NCBI GenBank assembly: GCA_947623225.1 | Contig: CANQGO010000007.1 | Location: forward strand, 1 to 64,000 | DNA length: 64,000 bases | From: an uncultured Clostridia bacterium | GTDB taxonomy: Bacteria > Bacillota > Clostridia > Christensenellales > CAG-314 | Reading direction: 5' to 3' | Part shown: piece after piece, positions 7,209 through 15,490 of the stretch | How the letters are laid out: each line of letters opens with the position of its first letter | Position numbering within the stretch: position 1 is the first letter of the stretch | Notes under the pieces: generated by a model | Databases searched by the model: none | Told to the model about the DNA's origin: nothing | Seen by the model: only the letters and a program-made list of their open reading frames with translations | Translations under genes and position numbers: made by a program

Positions 7209-7652
7209 ATGAATTTGTCCACCGTCGCGCTTATATTGCTGGCTTGGCACCTGCTTTCCGACAAGGCACCCAAGCCTTCCGCGCACGGCTGGACGGATAT
7301 GCTGTCTGAGGACGTCCGCCGCGTCATAGACAGCGCGCGCAAACTGTCCGACAAGCACTGTTCCGAAGAGGAACGCGCAGGAGCCATATTCGAGATAATG
7401 TCCAACCCCGCCCTGCAGAACATAGCCGGCAGAGTGTTCGCGCCCTCACAGCAACCTGCTTCCTCACCGCAGTCCGAACCATCACCGCCGCCATCATCAC
7501 CATCGCCCGACCCCGACGTGAACAGCGAAGGCTACCGCTTCGAGACTCCCTCCGAGGCGTCGCGCGAGTTCTTCCGCCCCATAGATGACATAGCGGACAG
7601 CGAGGTCAAGCACAAACTCTACTGGTTCTACGACCATTGGTACACCAAGTAG
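7209..7652 (+). CDS. Small membrane-tethered protein of unknown function (147 aa)
   Basis: No family recognised. A hydrophobic N-terminus (LSTVALILLAWHLL, residues 3-16) could act as a short membrane anchor. A helical region (about 30-75) follows, then a Pro/Ser-rich linker (about 80-105), and a C-terminal segment ending in aromatic residues (KLYWFYDHWYTK). AAAGGAG precedes the ATG. It is divergent from the 111-aa gene and is closed by a strong bidirectional terminator at 7712-7746. The anchor-linker-aromatic tail layout suggests a scaffold or adaptor, which is only a guess. Confidence 0.7.
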   Translation: MNLSTVALILLAWHLLSDKAPKPSAHGWTDMLSEDVRRVIDSARKLSDKHCSEEERAGAIFEIMSNPALQNIAGRVFAPSQQPASSPQSEPSPPPSSPSPDPDVNSEGYRFETPSEASREFFRPIDDIADSEVKHKLYWFYDHWYTK

Positions 7653-7711
7653 AGGCACCTGCTCCGTGGCAAAACGTCACGAAAGGCGATCTTACACGCA
7701 AAATACATACA

Positions 7712-7746
7712 AAAACGGCTTGAAACACTTATTTTCAAGCCGTTTT
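7712..7746. terminator. Bidirectional terminator
   Basis: A perfect stem AAAACGGCTTGAAA / TTTCAAGCCGTTTT between the 147-aa gene and the S41 protease gene. It closely resembles the terminator at 23417-23453. Confidence 0.85.
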
Positions 7747-7772
7747 ACTATTCCGTTTTGTTTACGCGACAC

Positions 7773-9362
7773 TCACGCCCAGTATGCGGCCGTCGCCGAT
7801 ATGAGCGAGGCGTAGTCTCTCAGTCCGTTGTACCCTTCGACTGTGGGAGTATAGCCTTTGCCGTGGATATTGACGCCCAGCGGCGAGTAGTAACTGGCGC
7901 AGGTGTAGTACACCGCCCAAGGGTAGTCTATGGTATCGCCGTGGATATCCGTCACCTTGCCGGTGAAGGGCAGATCCTGCCAGGTCTGCGCTATGCCCTT
8001 GCCGTAGGTGGTAGTGCCCATCTGCACCGCCGTTTGATAGTCCAGCAGACAGCCCGTCAGCAATTCGCTTGCACTGGCACTGTTTCCATCCGTCCACACC
8101 ACGATATCGCACTTGTCTGTGGGAGTCGGGAAGTACGCGTTGTAGTTGCTCGCCTTGTACGTGGGCACACTCATATGCGCAGGCTTGGGCATGTCGAGAG
8201 TGGTCACCAGCAGTTCGCCGCTTGCATTGCTCACGCTCTCCTTCTGCACCTCCGTCAGCTTGGCAGCCGTGATGAGTTGCGCCGCCACGTCGCTCACATA
8301 GTTCACATTGCCTCCGGGATTGCCCTTCAGATCCAGCACGAGGTGCTTCAGTCCGCGCGAAGCGAAGAGTTGCATCACCTCGATGAATTCGCCGGATGCC
8401 GACACCGTTTCGCCGTTGGAGTCCACCACGTCCATGAATTCCGTTATACGCACATACCCCGTATCCGCAGGCAGTTCGTCCAGGTGCCTCATCTCCTCCG
8501 TAGTCGTGCTCGCGCCCAGGGGCTTACGCAATGCGGTAGATACATTGGTACAGTTCCTGCCGAAGTAGAACTCCACAAAGTGGTAGTTGTAGTTGGGATA
8601 CAGCTGCATGATCGTTCCGCGAGTCAGCCGCTCCGCCACCATTGTGTAGCCGGTGGGATCGCTTTCGTCCCTGCGCAGTACGTGAAATGTCGCCGAGTAC
8701 GTGAGTTCCAGTACGCTTCTTATCTCGTCGCTCGTGAGTTGGTCGAGGGGTATCTCGCTGTACGTTTTCCCGTTCAGAGTGGGCGCACCGCCCGAGCGGG
8801 TACGCGCGTCGTCTATGAGCACCACGAGGTCCCCTTCCTGCAACCTGCCGTAGGCAGGCGAGTCGGACACCACCGTGGACACCGTCATTCCCACGCCCTG
8901 CAGTATGGAGAAGGACACTCCGAATATCTGATCGCCGCCGCCCACCACCGTCGCGGTAGGATTGCAAAAGTCATAATACGTCTGCGGCGACATCAGTTGA
9001 CAGAATCTGTCCCCTGCCGTCTGCATGAGTGCCGTTCCCGAACTTTCTATAGCCTCCGTCCACTCCTCGTCGGATATGTCCTGATAGTAGTTCTCGCGGA
9101 GATACTTCATCACTTCGTCCAGTATTTGGCTCGATTCGTCATCCGAATTGCGCGCCACCGACTGGAAGATATAGCACAGCAGCCACCCCAGCCCGATACA
9201 TGCCACCAGTATGAAGCAGAGAAGAACGATATACAGCGGCTTTTTGCCGGAACTCACCTTGTCCGGTTCGGGTCGCGTGTACCAGTCCGACGGGGGCGTA
9301 GGCTTCGCCTGCTCCTCTTTTTGCTTTTGTTTTTCATATTCGTCGTCGAAAAAGTCTGCCAT
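7773..9362 (-). CDS. S41 family C-terminal processing peptidase
   Basis: A 529-residue protein with a cytoplasmic N-terminus of about 45 residues, one membrane helix (about 44-66), and an extracellular PDZ-like region followed by the S41 catalytic domain. The GNPGGNVNYV turn, the catalytic Ser in DGNSASASELL and the Lys in TTYGKGIAQ are present, so the Ser-Lys dyad is intact. Family members trim or degrade envelope proteins outside the membrane. It is last in an operon with the ABC ATPase (TAATG overlap with that gene's stop) and the 5'-nucleotidase. AAGGAG precedes the start. It is longer than the usual 390-480 residues, mostly by the N-terminal tail and the PDZ region. Confidence 0.9.
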   Translation of the reverse strand: MADFFDDEYEKQKQKEEQAKPTPPSDWYTRPEPDKVSSGKKPLYIVLLCFILVACIGLGWLLCYIFQSVARNSDDESSQILDEVMKYLRENYYQDISDEEWTEAIESSGTALMQTAGDRFCQLMSPQTYYDFCNPTATVVGGGDQIFGVSFSILQGVGMTVSTVVSDSPAYGRLQEGDLVVLIDDARTRSGGAPTLNGKTYSEIPLDQLTSDEIRSVLELTYSATFHVLRRDESDPTGYTMVAERLTRGTIMQLYPNYNYHFVEFYFGRNCTNVSTALRKPLGASTTTEEMRHLDELPADTGYVRITEFMDVVDSNGETVSASGEFIEVMQLFASRGLKHLVLDLKGNPGGNVNYVSDVAAQLITAAKLTEVQKESVSNASGELLVTTLDMPKPAHMSVPTYKASNYNAYFPTPTDKCDIVVWTDGNSASASELLTGCLLDYQTAVQMGTTTYGKGIAQTWQDLPFTGKVTDIHGDTIDYPWAVYYTCASYYSPLGVNIHGKGYTPTVEGYNGLRDYASLISATAAYWA

Positions 9363-10036
9363 TATTCACTCCTTAGTCTGTCGGTGAGCCATTCCAGCCG
9401 CTCCGCAGCCTCTCGCGCGCCTTCCGCGTCTCCCTGATACACCGACACTCCTCCGTCCAGCAGGACGGTATTGCCCCGAGCCTGTCGGCTGTCCGACGTC
9501 ACAAGTATATGCGACGCTTCGCCGAATAGCGTCATCGTCCGCTCTATTTCCTCGTCGCTGTCGAAGTAGTCGTCCCACAGCACCCACTTGCGCGGCACCG
9601 TCAGCCCTCGTGCCAGCGCGACGCGTTTGCGTAGGCTTGGGTCAAGGTCTTTCGTCTTTGCCGTCACGTCCACGCCAGTCATCTCGGCACAGCGCAGCGC
9701 GATCTCCCTCCGCTCGCGGCGCGGTACCTTGCGCACCTTCAGCGGATATTCGATATTGTACAATATGCTCTTCCTGTCGAACAAGGCAGGCTTGCCCGGC
9801 AAGTAAAGTATATCCAAATCGGCATTTGTGATACCGCCAAGTTCCCGTCCGTCTACATATATCCCTCCGTCCGTGGCGGTTATATCCTTGACCAGCAGCC
9901 GACACAGCGACGTCTTGCCGCTCTGCGTGTCTATGAGCAGGGTGTTGACGCCCTCATCCAGCGTGAAGCTCAACCCCTTGAACAGTTCGTACTCGTCATA
10001 TGGATACCGCAGACGCACCTCGCGAAATTCTATCAT
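9362..10036 (-). CDS. ABC-type ATP-binding protein with degenerate motifs
   Basis: A 224-residue ABC ATPase-like protein. Walker A is degenerate (LLIDTQSGKTSL: the first Gly is Asp, GKT kept). The signature is LDPSLRKRVALARGL instead of LSGGQ. Walker B ends WVLWDDYFDSD, with Asp in place of the catalytic Glu. The H-loop region reads ILVTSDSRQ, with no His. It should bind nucleotide but may hydrolyse it poorly or not at all. No permease is nearby. I chose the ATG at 10036, overlapping the upstream stop (ATGA) with GGAAGG before it; longer frames lie inside the nucleotidase gene. Coupling to the S41 protease suggests a regulatory role at the envelope, which is inference. Confidence 0.7.
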   Translation of the reverse strand: MIEFREVRLRYPYDEYELFKGLSFTLDEGVNTLLIDTQSGKTSLCRLLVKDITATDGGIYVDGRELGGITNADLDILYLPGKPALFDRKSILYNIEYPLKVRKVPRRERREIALRCAEMTGVDVTAKTKDLDPSLRKRVALARGLTVPRKWVLWDDYFDSDEEIERTMTLFGEASHILVTSDSRQARGNTVLLDGGVSVYQGDAEGAREAAERLEWLTDRLRSE

Positions 10037-10608
10037 CCTTCCAGCTCGTCCAGCGTCAGCTTGTACGCCCCGATGAAGTTGTCTACAAAGTAGTCCACCT
10101 CGGGACTGTTGTAGGCGCGTATCTCTTCGAGAATGGTCTTTTCCGCTTTGGAAAATTCGGAATTGGACATTTTCACCTCGTCTATGCACTTGATATACGC
10201 GCACAGTTTGTCCGCATACTTGACAAAGCGGTGCTCCACGCTGTCACTGTCCTCTATGATACGCGAATACTCCGTGGCGAGTTCCTCCGGCAGGTGCGTC
10301 AACAGCCGCTCGTTGCTGTAACGCTCCAGTCGCTTGTACGCGTCGCGTATCTCGGGATTGAAATACTTGATGGGCGTTGGCAGGTCCCCCGTCAGCACCT
10401 CGCTGGTCTCGTGGAAGAGTGCCTTGACGGCTATGCTGTCGGCATTCAGGTGCCCGCCGAAGTACACGTTGGATATGGTAGCCAGCGCATGCGCGATGAC
10501 CGCCACCTGCTGACTGTGCTCCATTATATTCTCCATCATATTGGAGTGCATCAGCCCCCAGCGGTTGATATACTTCATTCGGTTAAGATAGGCGAAAAAC
10601 TTGTACAT
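10033..10608 (-). CDS. yfbR: 5'-deoxynucleotidase, HD superfamily (YfbR-like)
   Basis: A 191-residue HD-domain protein. It matches the YfbR/HDDC2 family closely: NRWGLMHSNMMEN near the N-terminus, the metal-binding HSQQVAVIAHAL, FHETSEVLTGDLPTP, and a late Asp in KYADKLCAYIK. The enzyme dephosphorylates deoxynucleoside 5'-monophosphates using divalent metal and helps balance dNTP pools. The ATG at 10608 has GGAGGG upstream; the longer frame to 10746 crosses the promoter and the rnf terminator. It is first gene of the operon with the ABC ATPase and S41 protease. The functional link with those two is unclear. Confidence 0.88.
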   Translation of the reverse strand: MYKFFAYLNRMKYINRWGLMHSNMMENIMEHSQQVAVIAHALATISNVYFGGHLNADSIAVKALFHETSEVLTGDLPTPIKYFNPEIRDAYKRLERYSNERLLTHLPEELATEYSRIIEDSDSVEHRFVKYADKLCAYIKCIDEVKMSNSEFSKAEKTILEEIRAYNSPEVDYFVDNFIGAYKLTLDELEG

Positions 10609-10699
10609 ACTCCCTCCGACCGACCTGCTGTCGGCACCGGACAAGCATATCTCCGCGCTTGCCTCATAGCCAGTTCCGGCAGGTCTCGTATTTTGTACT

Positions 10700-10728
10700 A
10701 TTGTACCACATATTTTTGCAAATAACAA
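10700..10728 (-). promoter_or_regulatory. Promoter of the yfbR-ABC-S41 operon
   Basis: TTGTTA (10723-10728), 17-bp spacer, TACAAT (10700-10705), about 90 bp before the yfbR ATG and just downstream of the rnf terminator. Confidence 0.65.
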
Positions 10729-10734
10729 CAAAAA

Positions 10735-10759
10735 ATGCAGCCGCAAGACGCGGCTGCAT
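10735..10759 (-). terminator. Terminator of the rnf operon
   Basis: A perfect stem ATGCAGCCGC / GCGGCTGCAT with a 5-base loop. On the minus strand it is followed by a T-rich run (TTTTTGTTGTT). Confidence 0.85.
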
Positions 10760-10772
10760 CACACTATAGGTT

Positions 10773-11648
10773 TTATTTCTGCTCGGCAGGCTCTGCCTGT
10801 ACCGGCTGCGGTTCGTCCTCGTGGTGCACATACTTGATACACTTGCGCGGACAACCCTCGAGACACTTGTAGCAATGTATACACTTGCTGTAGTCGATGA
10901 TGGGAACGTTGTTCACAAGGTGTATGGCTCCGGCAGGACAACTGCGTTCGCACTTGCCACAGGCGATACAGCCCGCTTGGCAACTGTTCATAACGTCCTT
11001 GCCGCGGCACTGGGTACTGCACGCGACATATACCTTAGCCGAGGCGGGGATACGCTTGATGAGTTTCTTGGGACAGGTCTGTATGCACAGTCCGCAACTG
11101 CGGCACAGATCGGGATCCACATGCGCATAGCCGTCGGCACACTCTATGGCGTGGTAGGGACACGCGTCCGCGCAACTTCCCGCGCCCATACAGCCCACTT
11201 CGCACGCTTTGCGTCCGCCGGCGAGCAGGTTCTGGCTCACGCAGTCGCCGTACCCTTGATAGTCGTACTTGTCACGGCAGCGCACGCCTCCGTTGCAGCC
11301 CACTACGGCTATAGTCGGCTCGGTGTTGCCCTCTACCGCTATACCGAGTATGTTGCTTATCTCGATACGCTTGTCAGTGGGAGTTTGTCCGCAACTGTCC
11401 AGCTTGGCTTTGCCCTCTACCAGTGCCTTGGCAAATCCCGAACAGCCGGGATATCCGCACGCACCGCAGTTGGCTCCCGCGAGGCAGTGCTCCACTTCCT
11501 TGATACGCGGATCTTCCTTGACCTGTGTGTACTTGTTTATAAGCAGTATCATCACTCCCAGCACGAGGGATACTATGACGACGATGGCTGCCGCGATGGC
11601 GATGCCTGCCCAGTTGATGGCTTGACCTATAAGATACAATGCTGTCAT
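10773..11648 (-). CDS. rnfB: Rnf complex subunit B (multi-cluster ferredoxin)
   Basis: A 291-residue iron-sulfur subunit. There is an N-terminal membrane helix (about 12-36), then the RnfB-specific cluster motif CLAGANCGACGYPGC, followed by CEVGCMGAGSCADACP, CRSCGLCIQTCP, CIACGKCERSCP and CIHCYKCLEGCP, and a short acidic tail. The motifs suggest several [4Fe-4S] clusters that accept electrons from reduced ferredoxin and pass them into the membrane complex. It is the last gene of the operon rnfCDGEAB, 12 bp after rnfA, with AAGGAGG before the start and a terminator 14 bp after the stop. Confidence 0.97.
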   Translation of the reverse strand: MTALYLIGQAINWAGIAIAAAIVVIVSLVLGVMILLINKYTQVKEDPRIKEVEHCLAGANCGACGYPGCSGFAKALVEGKAKLDSCGQTPTDKRIEISNILGIAVEGNTEPTIAVVGCNGGVRCRDKYDYQGYGDCVSQNLLAGGRKACEVGCMGAGSCADACPYHAIECADGYAHVDPDLCRSCGLCIQTCPKKLIKRIPASAKVYVACSTQCRGKDVMNSCQAGCIACGKCERSCPAGAIHLVNNVPIIDYSKCIHCYKCLEGCPRKCIKYVHHEDEPQPVQAEPAEQK

Positions 11649-11660
11649 AGCAGATCCTCC

Positions 11661-12302
11661 TTATACCAATGTGAATACATAGAATGCCATTGCCATGAAG
11701 CAAGCGGCAAGCATAGTGATGGGGAATCCCTTCAGTGCCTTGGCTACATGCAGTTTGTCCGCCTTCTGACGGAGTCCCGCGAGCAGCACTATGGCAAGGG
11801 TGAAGCCTATTCCGTAGAACAGTCCGCTCACCACGGCACTGCCGTAGCTGTAAGCGTACCACATATTCACCCTGTGACCGAAGATGACGTCCACCATGTG
11901 GAACGCGCCTTCCGTGTTCTCGGCGACGGTGCCGATGACCAACTCAGCCACACCCAGTATGGCGCAGTTCGTCGTAACGAGGGGCAGGTAGATACCCATA
12001 GCCGAGTACAGACCGGGACTGAACTTCTTGAGCACCATCTCCAGTATCTGCACCAGCGAGGCGATGACCAGGATGAATACCAATATCTCCAGATACTCCA
12101 GCCCGAGCGGTACCAGCAGGTACACGTACAACGGATAGCATACGGCACAGGTGATGACCATGACTGCCGTCACGGCGATACCCATTCCCACCGCCGAGTT
12201 GACCTTCTTGGACACCCCGAGGAAGGGGCATATTCCCAAGAAGCGTGAGAGCACAAAGTTGTCTGCGAACAGCGCAGCGACGATTATAGCGAATATATCC
12301 AT
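11661..12302 (-). CDS. rnfA: Rnf complex subunit A (membrane)
   Basis: A 213-residue membrane protein with about six helices. It matches the RnfA/NqrE family, with NFVLSRFLGICPFLGVSKK near the N-terminus (the conserved Cys of the membrane FeS site) and TNCAILGVAE in the second half (the partner Cys). Together with RnfE and RnfD it forms the ion-conducting core coupled to ferredoxin:NAD+ electron flow. Two bases separate it from the rnfE stop, and its GGAGG overlaps the end of rnfE. Length and motifs are normal. Confidence 0.97.
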   Translation of the reverse strand: MDIFAIIVAALFADNFVLSRFLGICPFLGVSKKVNSAVGMGIAVTAVMVITCAVCYPLYVYLLVPLGLEYLEILVFILVIASLVQILEMVLKKFSPGLYSAMGIYLPLVTTNCAILGVAELVIGTVAENTEGAFHMVDVIFGHRVNMWYAYSYGSAVVSGLFYGIGFTLAIVLLAGLRQKADKLHVAKALKGFPITMLAACFMAMAFYVFTLV

Positions 12303-12304
12303 GT

Positions 12305-12970
12305 CTATGCCTCCTCAGCAGCCGCTTTGTTTTCGGCTTCGACAGCCTTGTGAGCCGCTCTGTGTTTGAGTTTGCGCTCTACCGCGTTGTAGCACACGTT
12401 GAATATGGCAATGAACAGTGCAAATGTCAGGAACGCTCCCGCTTGATTGGCGAAGAAGGCTATGGAGAAGCCCTCCCACAGCGTGATACCGAACAGTTTG
12501 CCGCTGCCTAGTACCTCGCGTACTATAGCCATCAGCGTTATGGCGCAGGTGAAGCCCAGCCCCATGAACAGTCCGTCGCACGCGGAGTCCAGCACGGGAT
12601 TGTGACTGGCGAAACTTTCCGCGCGTCCCAGAATGATACAGTTGACGACTATCAGCGGCAGGAACAATCCCAGCACGTCATACAGATCGGGCAGGAACGC
12701 TTCCATGAACATTCTGACCAGCGTGACGAATGTAGCGATGATCACGATGAAGCAGGGTATACGTACCTTGTCCGGTATGATATTGCGCAGCAGCGATATG
12801 ATGATATTGCTGCAGATGAGTACGAACGTGACCGCCGCGCCCATGCCGAGACAGCTTATAGCCGCCGTCGTGAGTGCCAGCGTCGGGCAGGTGCCCAGCA
12901 CAAGACGGAATGTCGGATTCTGACGCACCGTTCCGTCCAGTGCTATTTCCTTGAATCTTTGTAATTTCAT
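12305..12970 (-). CDS. rnfE: Rnf complex subunit E (membrane)
   Basis: A 221-residue membrane protein of the RnfE/NqrD family. It has RQNPTFRLVLGTCPTLALTT near the N-terminus and VVNCIILGRAE in the middle, the Cys-bearing motifs shared with RnfA. The C-terminal tail is rich in Ala, Glu and Lys. The ATG at 12970 is preceded by AAAGGAGGG at the rnfG stop; a frame extending to 13003 would overlap rnfG and translate that RBS. It is part of the rnf operon. Confidence 0.96.
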   Translation of the reverse strand: MKLQRFKEIALDGTVRQNPTFRLVLGTCPTLALTTAAISCLGMGAAVTFVLICSNIIISLLRNIIPDKVRIPCFIVIIATFVTLVRMFMEAFLPDLYDVLGLFLPLIVVNCIILGRAESFASHNPVLDSACDGLFMGLGFTCAITLMAIVREVLGSGKLFGITLWEGFSIAFFANQAGAFLTFALFIAIFNVCYNAVERKLKHRAAHKAVEAENKAAAEEA

Positions 12971-12986
12971 ATCAGTTTGCCCTCCT

Positions 12987-14348
12987 TTACGCCGCGGCGG
13001 CAATGCACTTGACGTAGTAGTGACATGCCATATTCATCGCATGGTTGATAGCCGTGCTGGAATATGTAGTTCCGTTCACTTTGTTGTCTCCCAGTGCTAT
13101 TTCCGCTTCGCTTGCCTCCGTACCGACATACCAACTGCTCACCGTATCCCAGGCGGAGGTGATATTGTCGATGAAGGATTGTTTCTCGCTGGACAGGATA
13201 TACCAGCCTTCCACTTTGCCGTCGGTGCCGATGACCACGTTGATGGTGACGGTGCCGCTCTCGAATCCGCCATTGCCGGTGGCTTCTATGACTACCGCGC
13301 CGTCCGCGCCGTTGTACACCTTGTTGACCGTGCCGTACTTGCTGTCCGAGGCAAGCCCCGCGTCCAACTCGGCTGTTCCGGTGTATTGGAAGCCTTCGTG
13401 CATCTTGCCTATCACATACTCGAAGTGGCTCAGGCTCTTCACCTTGTCCACGACCTCTGCCGTGGCGTTTTCGCTCTTGGCTACAGGCTCCGCAGCCAGC
13501 AACTCGTCATGAGTGAGTCCGGACTTGACGATGACGATCTGACGGTTCTCGTCGGTGCCGTATACGTACGCCTCGAGTGTGTCGGCGTCCGCCTTGGTGC
13601 CTTCGAGATAGAAGGACAGTTTATTCTCACCCACCGTGTACGCTTCGTATCCGTCGGAGTCGGTGACGATCGTGAACGTATACCCTTCCGCCAGCGCGCT
13701 TACCGCCTTGATGGCTTCGCTCTCCGGCGTGGTCACCAGTTCCAGTACGCTTATGCAGTACTCGCAAGCCGCCTTGACGGCATTGTTGATCGCCTTACTG
13801 GACATGGTGGTATTGGATACCTTGTTGTTGTCCACCGAGAAGGACTCGGAGGTGTATTCCGTGATGCTCTTGCCGACGTACCAGGTACTTCTGTGCGTGT
13901 TGGTTATGTTCGCCAGCAATGTCTCGCCGTCGGACTCCTTGATGGTCCATGCCTTGATCTTGGCGTCCTTGGAGGAGCCTTCGCCCTCTTCCTTGACCAC
14001 CAGATACACCGTCACGGTACCCTTGTATCCGCCACCGCCCTTTGCGGTGAGCACGTACGCGCCGTCCGCCGCCTTCTTGACGTCTACGACGGAGCCGTAG
14101 CTGTTGGTGGCGTTGGAACTGTCTAACTTGAATGTTTCGTTGAATTCTTTGTCTCCCTCGCCGTAGTCGGGATATATCTTGCTCATGGAGTGAGCCAGCT
14201 TCTCTTCATCGCTGACATACAGCAAGTCGTTGCAGAGCGCGAGCAGTATGACGCATACCAGGCATATGATCACCAGTACCGCTACCGCCTTGACAGCGGC
14301 TATGAGCGCGGGATTTGCGGGTTTTTTGGTCTTTTCCATATCACTCAC
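12987..14348 (-). CDS. rnfG: RnfG-like subunit with two tandem FMN-binding modules
   Basis: At 453 residues this is about twice the usual RnfG. An N-terminal membrane helix (about 14-38) is followed by two homologous FMN_bind-type modules, about 80-195 and 340-445, joined by a non-matching region of about 145 residues. Each repeat has a Gly-rich strand (LTAKGGGGYKGTVTV; IEATGNGGFESGTVTI), a STWYVGK/SSWYVGT block and a terminal motif with a candidate flavinylated Thr (VSNTTMSSKAINNA; VNGTTYSSTAINHA). Rnf G subunits carry covalent FMN attached by ApbE; two modules would allow two flavins. The gene overlaps rnfD by 8 bp. No ApbE gene is in the window. Confidence 0.9.
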   Translation of the reverse strand: MSDMEKTKKPANPALIAAVKAVAVLVIICLVCVILLALCNDLLYVSDEEKLAHSMSKIYPDYGEGDKEFNETFKLDSSNATNSYGSVVDVKKAADGAYVLTAKGGGGYKGTVTVYLVVKEEGEGSSKDAKIKAWTIKESDGETLLANITNTHRSTWYVGKSITEYTSESFSVDNNKVSNTTMSSKAINNAVKAACEYCISVLELVTTPESEAIKAVSALAEGYTFTIVTDSDGYEAYTVGENKLSFYLEGTKADADTLEAYVYGTDENRQIVIVKSGLTHDELLAAEPVAKSENATAEVVDKVKSLSHFEYVIGKMHEGFQYTGTAELDAGLASDSKYGTVNKVYNGADGAVVIEATGNGGFESGTVTINVVIGTDGKVEGWYILSSEKQSFIDNITSAWDTVSSWYVGTEASEAEIALGDNKVNGTTYSSTAINHAMNMACHYYVKCIAAAA

Positions 14349-15489
14349 CCTCCTTTGCTGCGGTAGCCTCTTGCGCTGCCTTCTTCACACGCTTTCTCTC
14401 CGGCTTGACATAGCCAAAGGGCTTGCGGCGAATGTACATATCGAACAGGGGCACCAATATATTGCCCAACAGAATGGCAAAGGACACCGCTTCACCCTTG
14501 ATAGCCTTGCGCAGTACAGCGGTCAGAATGCCGAGGAATGCGAAGTATATGTAGTTGCCGAGTTTTGTATTGGGAGTGGTCACATAGTCCGTCGCCATGA
14601 ATATGGCACCGAGCATGAGTCCGCCGCTCAGTATACTGGGCAGAAATACCTCCCACGCGTCCACGAACTTGGTCCCAAGCAGAGCGGAGACGAATTTGCC
14701 GTTGGCGTTGTAGCAGCCGTCTATCCAGGCGATCAGTACGGACACAAGTCCCGTAGAGAGTATGTACACCAGCGGCCAGCGGAAGTTCAGAACGCCCCTG
14801 ACTACAAGGTATATACCGCCCGCTATCAGCGCGAGTTTGCACGTCTCGCCGATACAGCCCGCAACGCCCGTGCCGAGGAACAGATCCAGATTGGTCAGCG
14901 TGCTCGTGGCTTCCGTGGCACCGCCCAGCAGCACCTGCAGCGGCGTGGCTCCCGCCGTCACCGAACCGTGACTGATGGGAGAAGAAAATTGTTTGATTTC
15001 CCCTGCCGGAGTAGCATAGCCCATCGCTCCGCCGAATGCCGCGCCGAATGCGATGAAGGCAAATATCCTGCCTGCGATGGCGGGGTTGACGATATTTTTG
15101 CCCGTTCCGCCGAATAGCATCTTGACTACTATGACGGCGAATATGCTGGCGAATATACCTACATACCACTTGGAGGTGGGATACAGGTTCATTCCTATGA
15201 GCATGCCCGTCACCAGCGACGTGAAGTCGAATTCCGCTATTATCTGCTTGAACGGCTTCTTGCAGCACAGCAGATATATCCACTCTGCGGCTACGGAAGT
15301 GATACAGCATATGGCGAGATGCGTGAATGCAAGCAATCCCAGCGTGGGATATGCCGCATTTGCCGTACCCATCAGGATACACCCTGCTATGCATGCCGGC
15401 AGCAACGCAATGCAGACGTCTATCATTATGCGACGGGTCGTACGCGGAGATTTGATATGCGGAGAACTTGAATATACGTAGTTAGCCAT
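14341..15489 (-). CDS. rnfD: Rnf complex subunit D (membrane, flavoprotein)
   Basis: A 382-residue polytopic protein of the RnfD/NqrB family. The N-terminus has SSSPHIKSPRTTRRIM; GGTGKNIVNPAIAGR lies in the middle; the covalent FMN site is the Thr of VTAGATPLQ near residue 180. It forms the membrane core through which electrons and the coupling ion (Na+ or H+) move. AAAGGAG lies before the start, one base after the rnfC stop. A Lys/Arg-rich cytoplasmic tail ends the protein. Confidence 0.97.
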   Translation of the reverse strand: MANYVYSSSPHIKSPRTTRRIMIDVCIALLPACIAGCILMGTANAAYPTLGLLAFTHLAICCITSVAAEWIYLLCCKKPFKQIIAEFDFTSLVTGMLIGMNLYPTSKWYVGIFASIFAVIVVKMLFGGTGKNIVNPAIAGRIFAFIAFGAAFGGAMGYATPAGEIKQFSSPISHGSVTAGATPLQVLLGGATEATSTLTNLDLFLGTGVAGCIGETCKLALIAGGIYLVVRGVLNFRWPLVYILSTGLVSVLIAWIDGCYNANGKFVSALLGTKFVDAWEVFLPSILSGGLMLGAIFMATDYVTTPNTKLGNYIYFAFLGILTAVLRKAIKGEAVSFAILLGNILVPLFDMYIRRKPFGYVKPERKRVKKAAQEATAAKEGE

Positions 15490-15490
15490 A

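Noticed and set aside
7758-9437. A 559-codon open frame on the plus strand opposite the S41 protease
   Set aside because: Shadow of the protease gene; rich in Arg/His/Val in the way antisense frames are, with no recognisable domain.
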